Source: Deltaproteobacteria bacterium (lineage in GTDB: Bacteria > Myxococcota_A > Polyangia > Nannocystales > Nannocystaceae). From it: a DNA stretch of 64,000 nucleotides. The notes below the pieces were generated by a model that was given only the letters and a program-made list of their open reading frames with translations, made no database searches and was not told the origin of the DNA. The stretch is taken from NCBI GenBank assembly GCA_016709225.1, contig JADJEE010000012.1, positions 2,833,501 through 2,897,500 of the forward strand. Direction: 5' to 3'. The translations under genes and the position numbers were made by a program. Positions 17,171-26,279 of the stretch are shown here, piece by piece (position 1 is the first letter of the stretch; each line of letters opens with the position of its first letter).

Positions 17171-17757
17171 TCGTGCGCCGCGTGGCGGCGTCGATGTTCG
17201 CGCTGGCGCTGGGTTGCCCGGCGTCAGGCACCCGCGACGAGCTGCCGCCCGCGGCAGTGTTCACCACCGACGGTGGCGCGTTCGACCCGCTGACGGCGAG
17301 TGTGCCGATCGTCGTGCTGGCGTTCGTCACGCCCGATTGCCCCATCTCCAACCGCTACGCGCCCGAGCTACGGCGCATCGCCTCGACGCTGCCGCCCGAT
17401 CGCGTGGGCGCGTGGTTGGTCTATCCCGACCCCGACGTCGCCGCGGACGCGATCGAGCGCCATCGCAGCGAGTACGCGTTGCCGTGGCCGGCACTCCGCG
17501 ATCCCGAGCACCGGCTGGTCAGCGCCGCGCAGGCCCGCGTGACGCCGGAGGTCGCGGTGTTCGTGCGCGCCGACGATGGCACGCCCGTGTTGGCCTATCA
17601 CGGACGCATCGATGATCGCGTGCCCGAGTTCGGCCGCATTCGAGCGCAGGCCAGCGAGCACGACCTCGAAGACGCGCTCGCGGCAATCCTGGGCGGCGAG
17701 GCGCCGCCGCGTGCGAGCGCCGTCGCGGTCGGGTGTCCGATCGACGATCTGCGCTAG
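17167..17757 (+). CDS. redoxin / thioredoxin-fold lipoprotein
   Basis: 196 residues. The signal MFALALGC ends in a lipobox Cys. The mature sequence VVLAFVTPDCPISNRYAPELRRIAS carries the DCPISNRYAPE motif of the AhpC/TSA-like redoxin family, with a single Cys at the usual peroxidatic or thioredoxin position, so it is not a CXXC thioredoxin. A second Cys is four to five residues before the C-terminus (VGCPIDDLR). The start overlaps the upstream lipoprotein stop by 4 bases. Probably a periplasmic thiol reductase or electron-transfer helper; the substrate is unknown. Confidence 0.8.
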   Translation: MIVRRVAASMFALALGCPASGTRDELPPAAVFTTDGGAFDPLTASVPIVVLAFVTPDCPISNRYAPELRRIASTLPPDRVGAWLVYPDPDVAADAIERHRSEYALPWPALRDPEHRLVSAAQARVTPEVAVFVRADDGTPVLAYHGRIDDRVPEFGRIRAQASEHDLEDALAAILGGEAPPRASAVAVGCPIDDLR

Positions 17758-17775
17758 CGCCCACGGGTCGGGCCG

Positions 17776-18171
17776 TCACGGCGGCTTGATCTCGCGCGTC
17801 GGTCGTCGACCCGCAGGATCCGTCAGCCACGCCATCGCGTCGTCCTCGGTGAGGAAGGCCCGGATCGGGACGCGCTTCGACAACGCCGTCATGTTCATCC
17901 GGACGCGCGAGAGCTCGCCATCGACGAGCAGGGCGAGCGCCTGGAGGCCGCATACCGCGGCCCACTCCCACATCGCGCTGCGCACCGACTCGTCGTGGCC
18001 GACCACGCCGCGGTAGTCGAACATCACCGCCGTGAGTCCGGCGGTGCGTGTCGCCCGCTCGATGTCGGATTGCAGGCGATCGGCCTCTTCGATGTCGGCG
18101 ATCCGCCGCAGCATCTTCACGCGGACGAACGCGGCGGCGATCTCGATGTTCGCGACGTCCTGCGCGGGCAT
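17776..18171 (-). CDS. STAS/SpoIIAA-like domain protein
   Basis: 131 residues from ATG 18171. Alternating beta/alpha pattern with VKMLRRIADIEEADRLQ, TAVMFDYRGVVG, LQALALLVDGEL and VPIRAFLTEDDAMAWL. The last segment is the typical end of SpoIIAA/STAS-like stand-alone proteins of myxobacteria. No catalytic residues are visible. It converges with the redoxin gene (18 bases between stops). A further protein of similar build is encoded at 18968-19495. Role unknown; signalling is likely by family. Confidence 0.6.
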   Translation of the reverse strand: MPAQDVANIEIAAAFVRVKMLRRIADIEEADRLQSDIERATRTAGLTAVMFDYRGVVGHDESVRSAMWEWAAVCGLQALALLVDGELSRVRMNMTALSKRVPIRAFLTEDDAMAWLTDPAGRRPTREIKPP

Positions 18172-18373
18172 ACCATCTTGCAGTGTAGCGCTCGGACGCG
18201 CCTGCGCCGCGATCCCCACCCCTTGGCCCGCATCGCACGTCGAGCGCCCGGAAAACGCAACGGCGGCGCGGACGCGCCGCGACCGCGAAGCCCCCGGTGC
18301 GTGCAGGTGCCGACTCCTGCGACGCTGCCGTGGCCTGGGTCCGATTGCGGACCGGGTCGACGGGGCAAGGCAC

Positions 18374-18697
18374 ATGCGGGGACGAATCGGCGGCGTGAAC
18401 GTGGTTCTGGGGTTCTTGATCGGGCTCACCGGCTCGGTCGCGATGGCCTCCTGTGTGGTGGAGGAGTCGCGATCGATCTGCGTGAAGACGCAGCGGTCCT
18501 GCGATCTCCACGGCGACGACATGTGCGAAACGGCCGACGAGTGCGTACCGGCCGAGGCATTCGATGTCGACGCCGTCACCGACTGCGAGGACGGGCAGTG
18601 CGTTTGGGACTGCACCGATGGCGGCAGCTGCCCCTCGGGTTGGAGCTGCATGCCGGTGCGCAAGGGCGTCGAAGAGCTGCTCGGCGTCGGCTGCTGA
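18374..18697 (+). CDS. small Cys-rich secreted or lipoprotein
   Basis: 107 residues from ATG 18374; a GTG at 18395 is an alternative start. Hydrophobic signal VVLGFLIGLTGSVAMASC with a weak lipobox (MASC). The mature region has ten further cysteines in motifs such as ICVKTQRSCDLHGDDMC and CEDGQCVWDC, typical of small disulfide-bonded myxobacterial surface proteins. No known domain recognised. Confidence 0.6.
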   Translation: MRGRIGGVNVVLGFLIGLTGSVAMASCVVEESRSICVKTQRSCDLHGDDMCETADECVPAEAFDVDAVTDCEDGQCVWDCTDGGSCPSGWSCMPVRKGVEELLGVGC

Positions 18698-18741
18698 TCG
18701 CAGCGGCTCAAGTCCGGCCGCGGCGCGCCGATGGTGTCCAC

Positions 18742-18957
18742 ATGCACGCGTGCCCACGTTGCGGTCGTCACCTGCTCGCGCTCGCCCGCAAGGGCGCCGG
18801 CAAGAGCTACGACGCGGCTCAGTTCTCGCCGTGGGTGGCGATCCACATGGGCGACGATCGCAACGGGTCAGGCTGTCGCCTGCGGCATGACGAGGCGCTG
18901 CAGCTGGGCACCGCCCCGGCTCCGGCGCCAGCGCAGGCGCCGGCGCGCGCCGCCTGA
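18742..18957 (+). CDS. small zinc-ribbon-like protein
   Basis: 71 residues starting MHACPRCGRHLLALARKG; the CPRCGRH knuckle and a later GCRLRH could bind one zinc. The tail is an Ala/Pro repeat (APAPAPAQAPARAA). No ribosome-binding site is clear, and the only support is codon pattern and the Cys/His motif, so this may not be a real gene. It converges with the next gene. Confidence 0.4.
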   Translation: MHACPRCGRHLLALARKGAGKSYDAAQFSPWVAIHMGDDRNGSGCRLRHDEALQLGTAPAPAPAQAPARAA

Positions 18958-18967
18958 GCGCAGCGCG

Positions 18968-19495
18968 TCAGGCCGGCGACGGCGAGCCCTGCTCGCGCAG
19001 GAATCGATCGAAGCGATGTTCGAGCGTGCCGAGCACGTCGAGGATCTCGTTGCTGCTCGGCCCGGCGGTGAATCGCTCGGCGACCCACGCCGCGGCGGGT
19101 CGACGCGCCTCGAAGATCTTGAGCGGTGCCGGCTGCCGGGCCATCAGCGCGATGGTCGTCATCACGCTGCGCTTCGCCGCCGCGGCGAAGCCATCGCCGA
19201 GGATCGCCGAGGCCACGCCGCGCAGGCCTCCGCGATGATCCTTGAACATGCCCGCCAATCGCTCGCGCACCTCGGGCTTGGGCACCAGCGCGACGCCGGG
19301 GCGTGACACCCCGAGGATCACGACACCGTCGGGGAACTCGCTCAGCATCTCGTGGAACGTGCGAGCGATGCCGTCGGCGGCGACGGCAGTGCAGTCGCCG
19401 TCCCATACGTTGAAGAACACGCCGCGCCAGCTCGCCGTGCAGTGCTCGCGGTCCATCGCTCGAATCGCGGGTTCATAGCTGCCGGTCGCCACCAT
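18968..19495 (-). CDS. STAS-like protein of unknown function
   Basis: 175 residues. ATG 19495 has GGAGG six bases upstream, which decides it over ATGs at 19531 and 19534. The sequence shows short beta-alpha units (WRGVFFNVWDGDC, DGVVILGVSRPG, PLKIFEARRPAAAWV) and resembles SpoIIAA/STAS-like proteins, like the gene at 17776. No catalytic motif. It is divergent from the large kinase gene (278-base gap), so a shared regulatory region is possible. Confidence 0.6.
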   Translation of the reverse strand: MVATGSYEPAIRAMDREHCTASWRGVFFNVWDGDCTAVAADGIARTFHEMLSEFPDGVVILGVSRPGVALVPKPEVRERLAGMFKDHRGGLRGVASAILGDGFAAAAKRSVMTTIALMARQPAPLKIFEARRPAAAWVAERFTAGPSSNEILDVLGTLEHRFDRFLREQGSPSPA

Positions 19496-19773
19496 CGCCC
19501 TCCTCACCACGCCGATCCGCGGCGCTACCATCATAGCCGCAGACCGCGAGCTGCCGCCCCAGCTCGGATGATCGTTGGTTCGCCCCCACGGCGTTCGTGT
19601 GCGCTCGGCCGCCGATGTGGGATGATGGGCGGAGCTGCCGGAGCCCCGGCAGGGCGACGCGAGCAAACGTGGATCGAGGGCATCCCAGCGGTTCTGCACG
19701 ACCGGGCGCGCCCGGCGTCGACGCCACGTGTGGCCGATCGGCCAAGGGCTCCGATCCCCGGGTTCGCAAGCAG

Positions 19774-22700
19774 ATGCCCGCCGACAGCATCGTCGGCGCC
19801 CGCTATCGCCTGCTCGAGAGCCTTGGGCGTGGCGGCATGGGCGAGGTGTTCCGCGCCATCGACGAGACCTGCGATCGCGAGATCGCACTCAAGCGCTTCC
19901 GCCTCGAGCTCGATCAGAGCGAGGACCTGCTGCGATTCCGTCGCGAGTTCCACACGCTCGCACGGCTTCGTCACCCGCGGATCGTCGAGGCCTACGACTT
20001 CGGCTTCGATGGCGGTCGGCCCTACTACACGATGGAGCTGCTCGACGGCGAGGACTTCGGCGACCTCGCGCCGCTCGAGTGGTCGCGTGCCTGCGGACTG
20101 CTGCGCGACATCGCGTCGGCGCTGGCGTTCCTGCACGCGCGCTCGCTGCTGCACCGCGACATCGCGCCCCGTAACGCGCGCTGCACCACCGACGGCCGCG
20201 CGAAGCTGCTCGACTTCGGCATGCTCGCGACCGCGGGCACGACGTCGGAGATCGTCGGCACCGTGCACTCGATCGCACCCGAGATGATGCTCGGCTTCCC
20301 AATGGATGGGCGGGCCGATCTGTTCGGACTCGGTGCGCTCGCGTTCTGGTTGTTGACGGGTCGACACCCACGGCGAGCACGCAGCCTCAACGATCTGATC
20401 CGCGAGGGTCGCACGCGTGCGCCGGCACCCTCGAGCATCGTCGCCGACATCCCGCGCGAGCTCGATGACCTGGTGCTGTCGCTGCTCAGCCACGAGCCGC
20501 TCGGTCGCCCCGCCACCGCGGCCCACGTGATCGACCGTCTGACCGCGATCGGTGGGCTCGCGCCCAGTGAGGGGGCCGAGGTCGCCCGTGGCTACATCCG
20601 CAGCGCGGATCTGGTGGGGCGTCGACACGAGCTCGAGGTGGTGCGCAAGCGGCTGCTGCGGGCAATCGCGGGCAGCGGTGGCACCGTCGTCGTCGAGGGC
20701 CGCTCGGGTATGGGCAAGACGCGCCTGCTCCACGAGATCGAGCTCGAGGCCAAGCTCGCGGGCGCCCGCGTGCTGCGGGCGCAGGCCCGCGGCGGTGGGC
20801 CGTATGCGCTGCTGCGGGCACTCGGGCTCGATGGTCGCGGCGTTGGGTCGGGCGCGGGACCGCTGCCGGAGCACTCCGTGATCGGCCGGCTGCTGGGCGA
20901 CGCGCCGGTGGCCGACACCACTGCGACGTTCGTGGGCACGGTGAGCAAGGGCGGTGGCGAAGGGGCGGGCGATCTCCGCGAAGAACGTCTCGCACTGCAG
21001 TCGGCGCTGGCCGAGCGTGTCGAACGGCTGGCCGAGCATGCGCCGCTGGTGGTCGTGATCGACGACCTGCAGCGTGCCGACGAGGGCTCGGCGTCCGCGC
21101 TGGCGTCGCTGGCGTTCGGTGCCCACGACCAGCGGGTGCTGATGGTCTGCGCGTTGCGGACCGACGAGGGCATCCACGCGCGACGCGCGGTGCAGAAGAT
21201 CCGCGAGCACGCGATCGTGCTGCATCCCGGCGGTCTCGGCTCGGCCGACATCGAGCAGATGCTGCGCACGATGTTCGGCGAGGTCGCCAACATCGGCCGT
21301 CTCGCGCGGTGGCTGCGACGCCAGGCCGGTGGCAGTCCGCTGCACTGCCACGAGATCGTGCGGCATCTGGTCGAGCGCGAGGTCGTCACCAACCACGACG
21401 GCGCGTGGGTCATCCCCGAGGGCTTCGCGGACGAGGGGCTGCCGCGGGGGCTCGCCGAGTCGATGGATGTCCGCGTGCGCACGCGCAGCGCCGACGCGCG
21501 CTCGCTCGGTCGCACGATCGCCGTGCACGGCGGACGCGTGTCGCTGCGGGTCGCGGTCGCGCTCGCCGAAGGCCTCGACGAGGATCGAGTGTTCGCGGCG
21601 CTGGCCGAGCTCGAGCGCGAGGACATCCTGGTCGGCGCCGGCGAGCGCTGGGCAATGCGCCACGAGGGCGTGCGCGAGGCGTTCCTGCGGGACATCGATC
21701 CGATCGAGCGCGCCCGGCTGGAGCTGCACGTCGGACGCACGCGGCTGGCCGAGGGCCCGGTGTCGGCGGAGCGCGAGGCCGCGATCGGCTGGCACCTGCT
21801 GCGCGGCGGCGAGCGGCGACTGGGGGCCCGACTGCTGGCCCGGGCGGGTCGCCGACTCTACGAGGCCACCTCGTACGCCGATGCGATCGCACCGCTGACC
21901 GCTGCGCTCGAGGTCTACCTCGAGTCGGGCGCGAGCGCGGGCACGCGCGTCCGGTTGCTCGACATGCTGCACACCGCCGGCTTCTACAGCGACCGCGACA
22001 CCGCGGTGAAGCATGGCGATCGCACCATCGCACTGCTCGAGCGCTATGCCGGCCTGCCGATCGCGCGGCGCCTCGGCTTCCTCGGGTTGCGCGTCGCGCT
22101 CGCCATCGGCGTGGGCACGGCGTGGCTGATGCGTGGGTTCCTGCCGCCGGGGCGCCGCGGCCCGGCGCCGGTGGCCGCAATGCGCATGTGGCTGCGCGCG
22201 GTGGTCTACGCCGCCGGCGTGGCGGGCTTCAGCTTCGACACCGAGCAGCTGCGTCGTTGCCATCGCATGTTGGCGCCGGTCTCGCGCATGCGTCGGCCCG
22301 ACATCTCGAACGCGGTGCGCTTCGTCGAGAACCTGCTGGCGTTCAACCTGGGTCGCTTGCAGACGGTGCGCTCGATCGGCGTCGGCGAGATGGCGGCGTT
22401 CCTGCACGACCCGGGCGAGTACTCCTTGGCCGAGAAGCGGCTGGTGCTGGGCGGTGCGACCTTCCAGCGCGGGCTCGCGGCGGTGCGCACCGGTGGGCCC
22501 GAGGCGTTGACGGAGATCGCCGCGCTCGAGCGCCTCGAGACCCGCATCTGGCACATCGGTGCGCTGCAGCTGCGCGCCCATCATCACCTGTGGCGCGGCG
22601 AAGAGGAGGAGGCCCGGCGGGTGTGGTCCGAGGCCGAGCTCGAGTTCGTGCGCCTCGGTTCGCTGTGGCAGCTCGAGGCCGTGCACCATGCGTCGGCCTG

Positions 22701-23832
22701 CGTGACGGCGGCGTTCTGCGGCGACGCGCTGGGCCTCAAGCGGCACATCGAGGTGCTCGCGCGACAGGTCGCGGCCGGCCTCGACTACCGCGCCCACCTC
22801 GACGTCGCGCGGGGCGAGCACGCACGCCTGCGTGGCGACCTCGACGGTGCGCTGCGTGCGATCGAGGCCGGGCTCGCCGGCTTGCCGGCTGGGGAGGGCC
22901 TCATCCGTCCGTGGGCCGAGACCGCGCGGATCGAGGTGTTGCTCGCCCGCGGCGACATCGAGCAGGCCCGCGCGGCGGCGCGGGCGTGCATCGAGGACGT
23001 CGACGACGATCACCAGCAGATCAGCTTCCGCGTGCGCGCGATTCGATCGCTGGCGCTGGCCGAGTGCGCCGCAGGTGAGCCCGATATCGCCGCGGCGCGG
23101 CTCGATCGCGCGATCGAGGACGTCGAAGCCTCGGCCAACCCGCTGCTGCTCGGTGCGCTGTGGGAGGCGCGGGCTCAGGTCGCGCTGGCGGTCGGCAACG
23201 CGTCCCAGGCCGCGCACGCCGCGGGTCAGGCGGAGTTCTGGTATCGACCGACGCGCAACCCCGTGCTCATCGCGCGCTGGGAGCGGCTCGAACGCACGCT
23301 GCACCCGCCGCCGGATCCACGGCTGGAGGTCAGTGCGAACGACATCGTCACGGAGATGCTCGGAGCCGAGACCGCACGGCACGACACGCTCTCGGAGGTG
23401 CAGTCGATCCTCAGCGACTGCCGCACCGCCAACGCGCGGGCCGAGCGAGCGCTGGAGATGGTGGTCGAGGCCTCGGGCGCGCGCACAGGTCTGCTGTACC
23501 TCGCGCGGCACGGGCACCCCTCGCTCGCTGCGCCCGGACACGGCGGTGAGCCAGCCGGCGAGCTGTCGCGCGCCGCGGTCGCGAGGCTGTCGCGCGCGAG
23601 GCAGTCGCCCGACACCGCCGCACTGGGGCTCGAGCGCCTCGACGCGACGTCGTCGAGCTGGTCGAGCTTCCTGCTCGCTTGCACCGGCGACGGGCGCACG
23701 CGGCTGGTCGGCGTGGTGCTGCTGCAGGGCGGTGAGCGCGACCTCGAGCCGCCGCCCGAGTCGTTGTGCGAGGCGATCGCACAGCGACTGCTCGCGGATC
23801 TCGAGGGCGAAGCCAGCGGCGTGAGCCTGTAG
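19774..23832 (+). CDS. Ser/Thr kinase with AAA ATPase, TPR-like and GAF-like regions (1352 aa)
   Basis: Kinase domain in residues 10-270: glycine loop LGRGGMG (17-23), Lys40 in IALKRF, catalytic loop HRDIAPRN (127-134), DFG at 147-149. The catalytic loop lacks the Lys usual in Ser/Thr kinases (HRDxKxxN) and has Ala-Pro-Arg instead, resembling tyrosine-kinase-type loops (HRDLAARN). Residues ~300-500 form an AAA/NTPase: Walker A GRSGMGKT (309-316), Walker B-like LVVVIDDLQ. A long helical TPR-like region follows, then a C-terminal ~150-residue GAF-like part (TLSEVQSILSDC, ASGARTGLLYL). This is the PknK/adenylyl-cyclase-like regulator layout common in myxobacteria. Start at ATG 19774 places the kinase domain at the N-terminus. 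Target unknown. Confidence 0.9.
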   Translation: MPADSIVGARYRLLESLGRGGMGEVFRAIDETCDREIALKRFRLELDQSEDLLRFRREFHTLARLRHPRIVEAYDFGFDGGRPYYTMELLDGEDFGDLAPLEWSRACGLLRDIASALAFLHARSLLHRDIAPRNARCTTDGRAKLLDFGMLATAGTTSEIVGTVHSIAPEMMLGFPMDGRADLFGLGALAFWLLTGRHPRRARSLNDLIREGRTRAPAPSSIVADIPRELDDLVLSLLSHEPLGRPATAAHVIDRLTAIGGLAPSEGAEVARGYIRSADLVGRRHELEVVRKRLLRAIAGSGGTVVVEGRSGMGKTRLLHEIELEAKLAGARVLRAQARGGGPYALLRALGLDGRGVGSGAGPLPEHSVIGRLLGDAPVADTTATFVGTVSKGGGEGAGDLREERLALQSALAERVERLAEHAPLVVVIDDLQRADEGSASALASLAFGAHDQRVLMVCALRTDEGIHARRAVQKIREHAIVLHPGGLGSADIEQMLRTMFGEVANIGRLARWLRRQAGGSPLHCHEIVRHLVEREVVTNHDGAWVIPEGFADEGLPRGLAESMDVRVRTRSADARSLGRTIAVHGGRVSLRVAVALAEGLDEDRVFAALAELEREDILVGAGERWAMRHEGVREAFLRDIDPIERARLELHVGRTRLAEGPVSAEREAAIGWHLLRGGERRLGARLLARAGRRLYEATSYADAIAPLTAALEVYLESGASAGTRVRLLDMLHTAGFYSDRDTAVKHGDRTIALLERYAGLPIARRLGFLGLRVALAIGVGTAWLMRGFLPPGRRGPAPVAAMRMWLRAVVYAAGVAGFSFDTEQLRRCHRMLAPVSRMRRPDISNAVRFVENLLAFNLGRLQTVRSIGVGEMAAFLHDPGEYSLAEKRLVLGGATFQRGLAAVRTGGPEALTEIAALERLETRIWHIGALQLRAHHHLWRGEEEEARRVWSEAELEFVRLGSLWQLEAVHHASACVTAAFCGDALGLKRHIEVLARQVAAGLDYRAHLDVARGEHARLRGDLDGALRAIEAGLAGLPAGEGLIRPWAETARIEVLLARGDIEQARAAARACIEDVDDDHQQISFRVRAIRSLALAECAAGEPDIAAARLDRAIEDVEASANPLLLGALWEARAQVALAVGNASQAAHAAGQAEFWYRPTRNPVLIARWERLERTLHPPPDPRLEVSANDIVTEMLGAETARHDTLSEVQSILSDCRTANARAERALEMVVEASGARTGLLYLARHGHPSLAAPGHGGEPAGELSRAAVARLSRARQSPDTAALGLERLDATSSSWSSFLLACTGDGRTRLVGVVLLQGGERDLEPPPESLCEAIAQRLLADLEGEASGVSL

Positions 23833-23873
23833 TCGCGCGTGAACCCCCGCGGGCTTGGGTTATCCTCGCGGTC

Positions 23874-24746
23874 GTGCTCGGCCCCTTCGAGAAGGCTCTG
23901 CTCGCGTCGTTGCTGCTGCTGCTGATGGCCGGCATGGGTGCCGGCCTCACGCTCGAGAGCTTCCGCGCCGTCGCACGCCGACCACTCGCACCGCTGGTGG
24001 GGCTCGCCTCGCAGTTCGGCTGGATGCCGCTGTTGGCATGGGCGCTCGGACGCGCGCTCGCGCTGCCGCCGGAGCACGCGTTGTCGCTGCTGGTGGTCGG
24101 CTGCGTGCCTGGTGGCACCACCTCGAACCTCTACACGCTCTACGCCCGTGCCGACGTCGCGCTGTCGGTGTCGATGACGGCGATCTCGACGGTCGCCGCC
24201 GTGGTGCTCATGCCCGCGGTGCTGGGGCTGTGGGGGCGATCGGTGAGCTCGACGAGCTTCGCGATCCCCTACGGCGGGATCATCAGCACGCTCGCGCTGA
24301 TGCTGGTGCCGCTGGCACTCGGTATGTGGCTGCGCGCCCGCGCACCGCGGCGTGCCGCGGTGCTCGAGCGGCTCGGAAGCTGGGCCGGCATCGGCGTGCT
24401 CGCGGTGCTGGTCGTCACCGGCGTCACGAGCAACCTCGACACACTCGGGCAGACCCAGGGCGTGATGTTCGTCGCCGCCGGCGGTCTCGGACTCGCGGGC
24501 TTCGGGCTGGGCTACCTGAGCGCCGCGGCGTGCGGCTTCGGCGTGCCGCAGCGTCGCGCGATCGCATTCGAGACCGGCATCCAGAACAGCCCGCTGGCGA
24601 TCGGCATCATCGTCGCCACGTTTCCGGCCGATGCGCAGTCGCAGATGCTGTGGCTGCCGCTGCTGTATGCGCTGTTGGTGTTGCTATCGGCGGGCGTGTT
24701 GACCGTGCTGTGGCGCCGCGTTGGCGCACCCGCGTCACACGGGTGA
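23874..24746 (+). CDS. bile acid:sodium symporter (BASS) family transporter
   Basis: 290 residues from GTG 23874, with about nine or ten hydrophobic helices. Family marks: MGAGLTLESFRAVARRP near the start, LVVGCVPGGTTSNLYTLYARADVALSVSMTA in the middle (the crossover GG/TSN region of BASS proteins), and FETGIQNSPLAIGI near the end. BASS members use the Na+ gradient to move organic anions. The substrate cannot be told. It starts 41 bases after the kinase stop, and may share its transcript. Confidence 0.87.
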   Translation: MLGPFEKALLASLLLLLMAGMGAGLTLESFRAVARRPLAPLVGLASQFGWMPLLAWALGRALALPPEHALSLLVVGCVPGGTTSNLYTLYARADVALSVSMTAISTVAAVVLMPAVLGLWGRSVSSTSFAIPYGGIISTLALMLVPLALGMWLRARAPRRAAVLERLGSWAGIGVLAVLVVTGVTSNLDTLGQTQGVMFVAAGGLGLAGFGLGYLSAAACGFGVPQRRAIAFETGIQNSPLAIGIIVATFPADAQSQMLWLPLLYALLVLLSAGVLTVLWRRVGAPASHG

Positions 24747-24906
24747 TTCCCCGCGCGCCGGGCGGAGCGCAGCGGTCGAGAAAGAATCGCCGATGGCTTC
24801 GATCCGCCGGTCGGCGGCGCGCGTACACGGCGACACACCCATTGAGCGCGTCCGTGGACCGTCGTGTCCGCCGCGGACGGGCGCACCTGCGAGAAAGGAA
24901 CTCGAC

Positions 24907-25557
24907 ATGAACGCTTCGATCCTCAAGACCGGCTTCTTCGCGCTGTTGATCGCGCTCCCTGCCTGCGGCGGCGACGACGGTGAGACCGACGGCAACGCCG
25001 ACGGTTCGACCGGCGACGCCAGCGCGAGCACGACCGCGAGCACGACCGCGAGCACGACTGCGAGCACGACTGCGAGCACCACCGCGAGCACCACCGCGAG
25101 CACCACCGATGACTCGACCACGGACGATCCCTCGAGCAGCGGTGGCGCCGACAGCAGCACCGGCGAGCCCGCGTGCATGACCGACGTGTGCATGACCTAC
25201 GGCGCGGCGGTGCCGACCGTCGCCGGCCTCATCGTCGACCAGGCCGCCGCCGACCCCGAGTTCGCCGACTTCTTCGCCCCACTCGTGGGCGAGGGCACCG
25301 AGGCGGTCGATGCGTTCAAGGCCAGCCTCGCGAACTTCATCTCCGATGCGTACGGCTGCACGACGGGTGCGTACACCGGGCCGAGCATGGAGGCCGCGCA
25401 TGCCGGCATGGGCATCACGCAGCAGCAGTATGACGACTTCATCGCCCTCATCGTGGGCGTGTTGATGGACGCGGGCGTCCCTGACGACGACATCAACTAC
25501 TGCTTTGCGCCGCCGCTGGTCGACCCGGCCTTCGAAGCCACGATCATCGGCCAGTAG
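24907..25557 (+). CDS. lipoprotein with group 1 truncated-haemoglobin-like domain
   Basis: 216 residues; GAAAGGA 9 bases before ATG 24907. Lipobox ALPAC (Cys20), then an ASTT-repeat linker to about residue 90. The remaining ~125 residues resemble group 1 truncated haemoglobins: YGAAVPTVAGLIVDQ, ADPEFADFFAPLVG, then YTGPSMEAAHAGMGIT. The His165 in AAHAGMG sits where the haem-ligating proximal His lies. AGVPDDDI and the final helix also fit. Compared with the family, about four residues including the usual B10 Phe/Tyr are missing, and four Cys in the domain could make two disulfides, unusual for a cytoplasmic globin but sensible outside the cell. Next gene follows after 26 bases. Haem binding not proven. 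Confidence 0.72.
   Translation: MNASILKTGFFALLIALPACGGDDGETDGNADGSTGDASASTTASTTASTTASTTASTTASTTASTTDDSTTDDPSSSGGADSSTGEPACMTDVCMTYGAAVPTVAGLIVDQAAADPEFADFFAPLVGEGTEAVDAFKASLANFISDAYGCTTGAYTGPSMEAAHAGMGITQQQYDDFIALIVGVLMDAGVPDDDINYCFAPPLVDPAFEATIIGQ
25024..25107 (+). repeat. 12-bp tandem repeat coding ASTT, seven units
   Basis: Seven copies of a 12-base unit (GCGAGCACGACC and variants differing at third positions) encode Ala-Ser-Thr-Thr in the linker of the globin-like lipoprotein. Length variation by whole units would keep the frame. Confidence 0.9.
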
Positions 25558-25583
25558 TCCGCATCGACCACAGGAGCATCGTC

Positions 25584-26279
25584 ATGCAGTCGAAGATCCG
25601 TCGTCGTGTCGTTCGTGGGTGCGTTGCCGTGACCGGCCTTGGTGTCGCCTTCGTGGCGCTGGTGGGCTTTGCCCACTCCGAGGCCGGTCGGCCGCTGCTG
25701 CGTTACCTGCCCGGCATGGGCGGATCCTGCCCGCACGCCGAGCTCGCGCAGATGACCGCGGCGGATCGCGATCGCGCACGGGCTCGGACATTGGCGCCCT
25801 TCGCAGGGGTGGACGCGACCGAATCGCGCGACGCGCTGGGCTTCGTGCTCGGCACCAGCGATCGCGCGACGGTCGTGGCCTGGGCCCGCGACCACGGCGT
25901 CGCGTGCGTGGCTTCGGGGAGCACGCTACGCTGCGACGGCGTGCCCGCAGTCGCGTTGGACACCCGCGGGGGCGAGAGCGCGGTCGCCTTCGGCTTCGAC
26001 GCCGCCGATCGCCTCGTCGCGGTCGATCGCTCGGGGCGATTGCCCGACGCCGCCGCGGCCTCGCGCTGGGTCGCAGACCGCACCGCACAGCTGTCGTCGC
26101 GGCTCGGCGCGCCGTCGTCGACGCGGGGCTCCGCCGACCCGAGCCACATCGGGCGCGCACCCCTCTCACAGGTCTCGGCCGAGTTCCGCCGCGTCGAGCT
26201 GCGCGCGCAGGTGTCGGTCACGAACCTCGGGCGCGGTCGCTTCGCAGCACGCGAGAGCTACCAGGCGCTCGGCTCCTAG
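25584..26279 (+). CDS. secreted protein of unknown function, 3' end at IS630 boundary
   Basis: 231 residues; AGGAG 8 bases before the ATG. N-terminal signal or anchor: VAVTGLGVAFVALVGFAHS. Mature part contains three cysteines (GSCPHAE, GVACVAS, LRCDGV) and no recognised domain. It lies 26 bases after the globin-like lipoprotein, so they are probably co-transcribed. Its TAG stop (26277-26279) is made of the TA target and the first base of the adjoining IS630 inverted repeat, so the original C-terminus may have been longer and been cut by the insertion. Confidence 0.7.
   Translation: MQSKIRRRVVRGCVAVTGLGVAFVALVGFAHSEAGRPLLRYLPGMGGSCPHAELAQMTAADRDRARARTLAPFAGVDATESRDALGFVLGTSDRATVVAWARDHGVACVASGSTLRCDGVPAVALDTRGGESAVAFGFDAADRLVAVDRSGRLPDAAAASRWVADRTAQLSSRLGAPSSTRGSADPSHIGRAPLSQVSAEFRRVELRAQVSVTNLGRGRFAARESYQALGS

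Noticed and set aside
19531..23541. Very long open frame (about 1336 codons) on the minus strand opposite the large kinase gene
   Set aside because: Its translation is Arg/Ala/His/Gln-rich without domains. It mirrors the third-position GC bias of the kinase gene on the other strand.
25024..25107. Tandem 12-base repeats as a possible CRISPR
   Set aside because: In-frame linker repeats without spacers in a lipoprotein gene.
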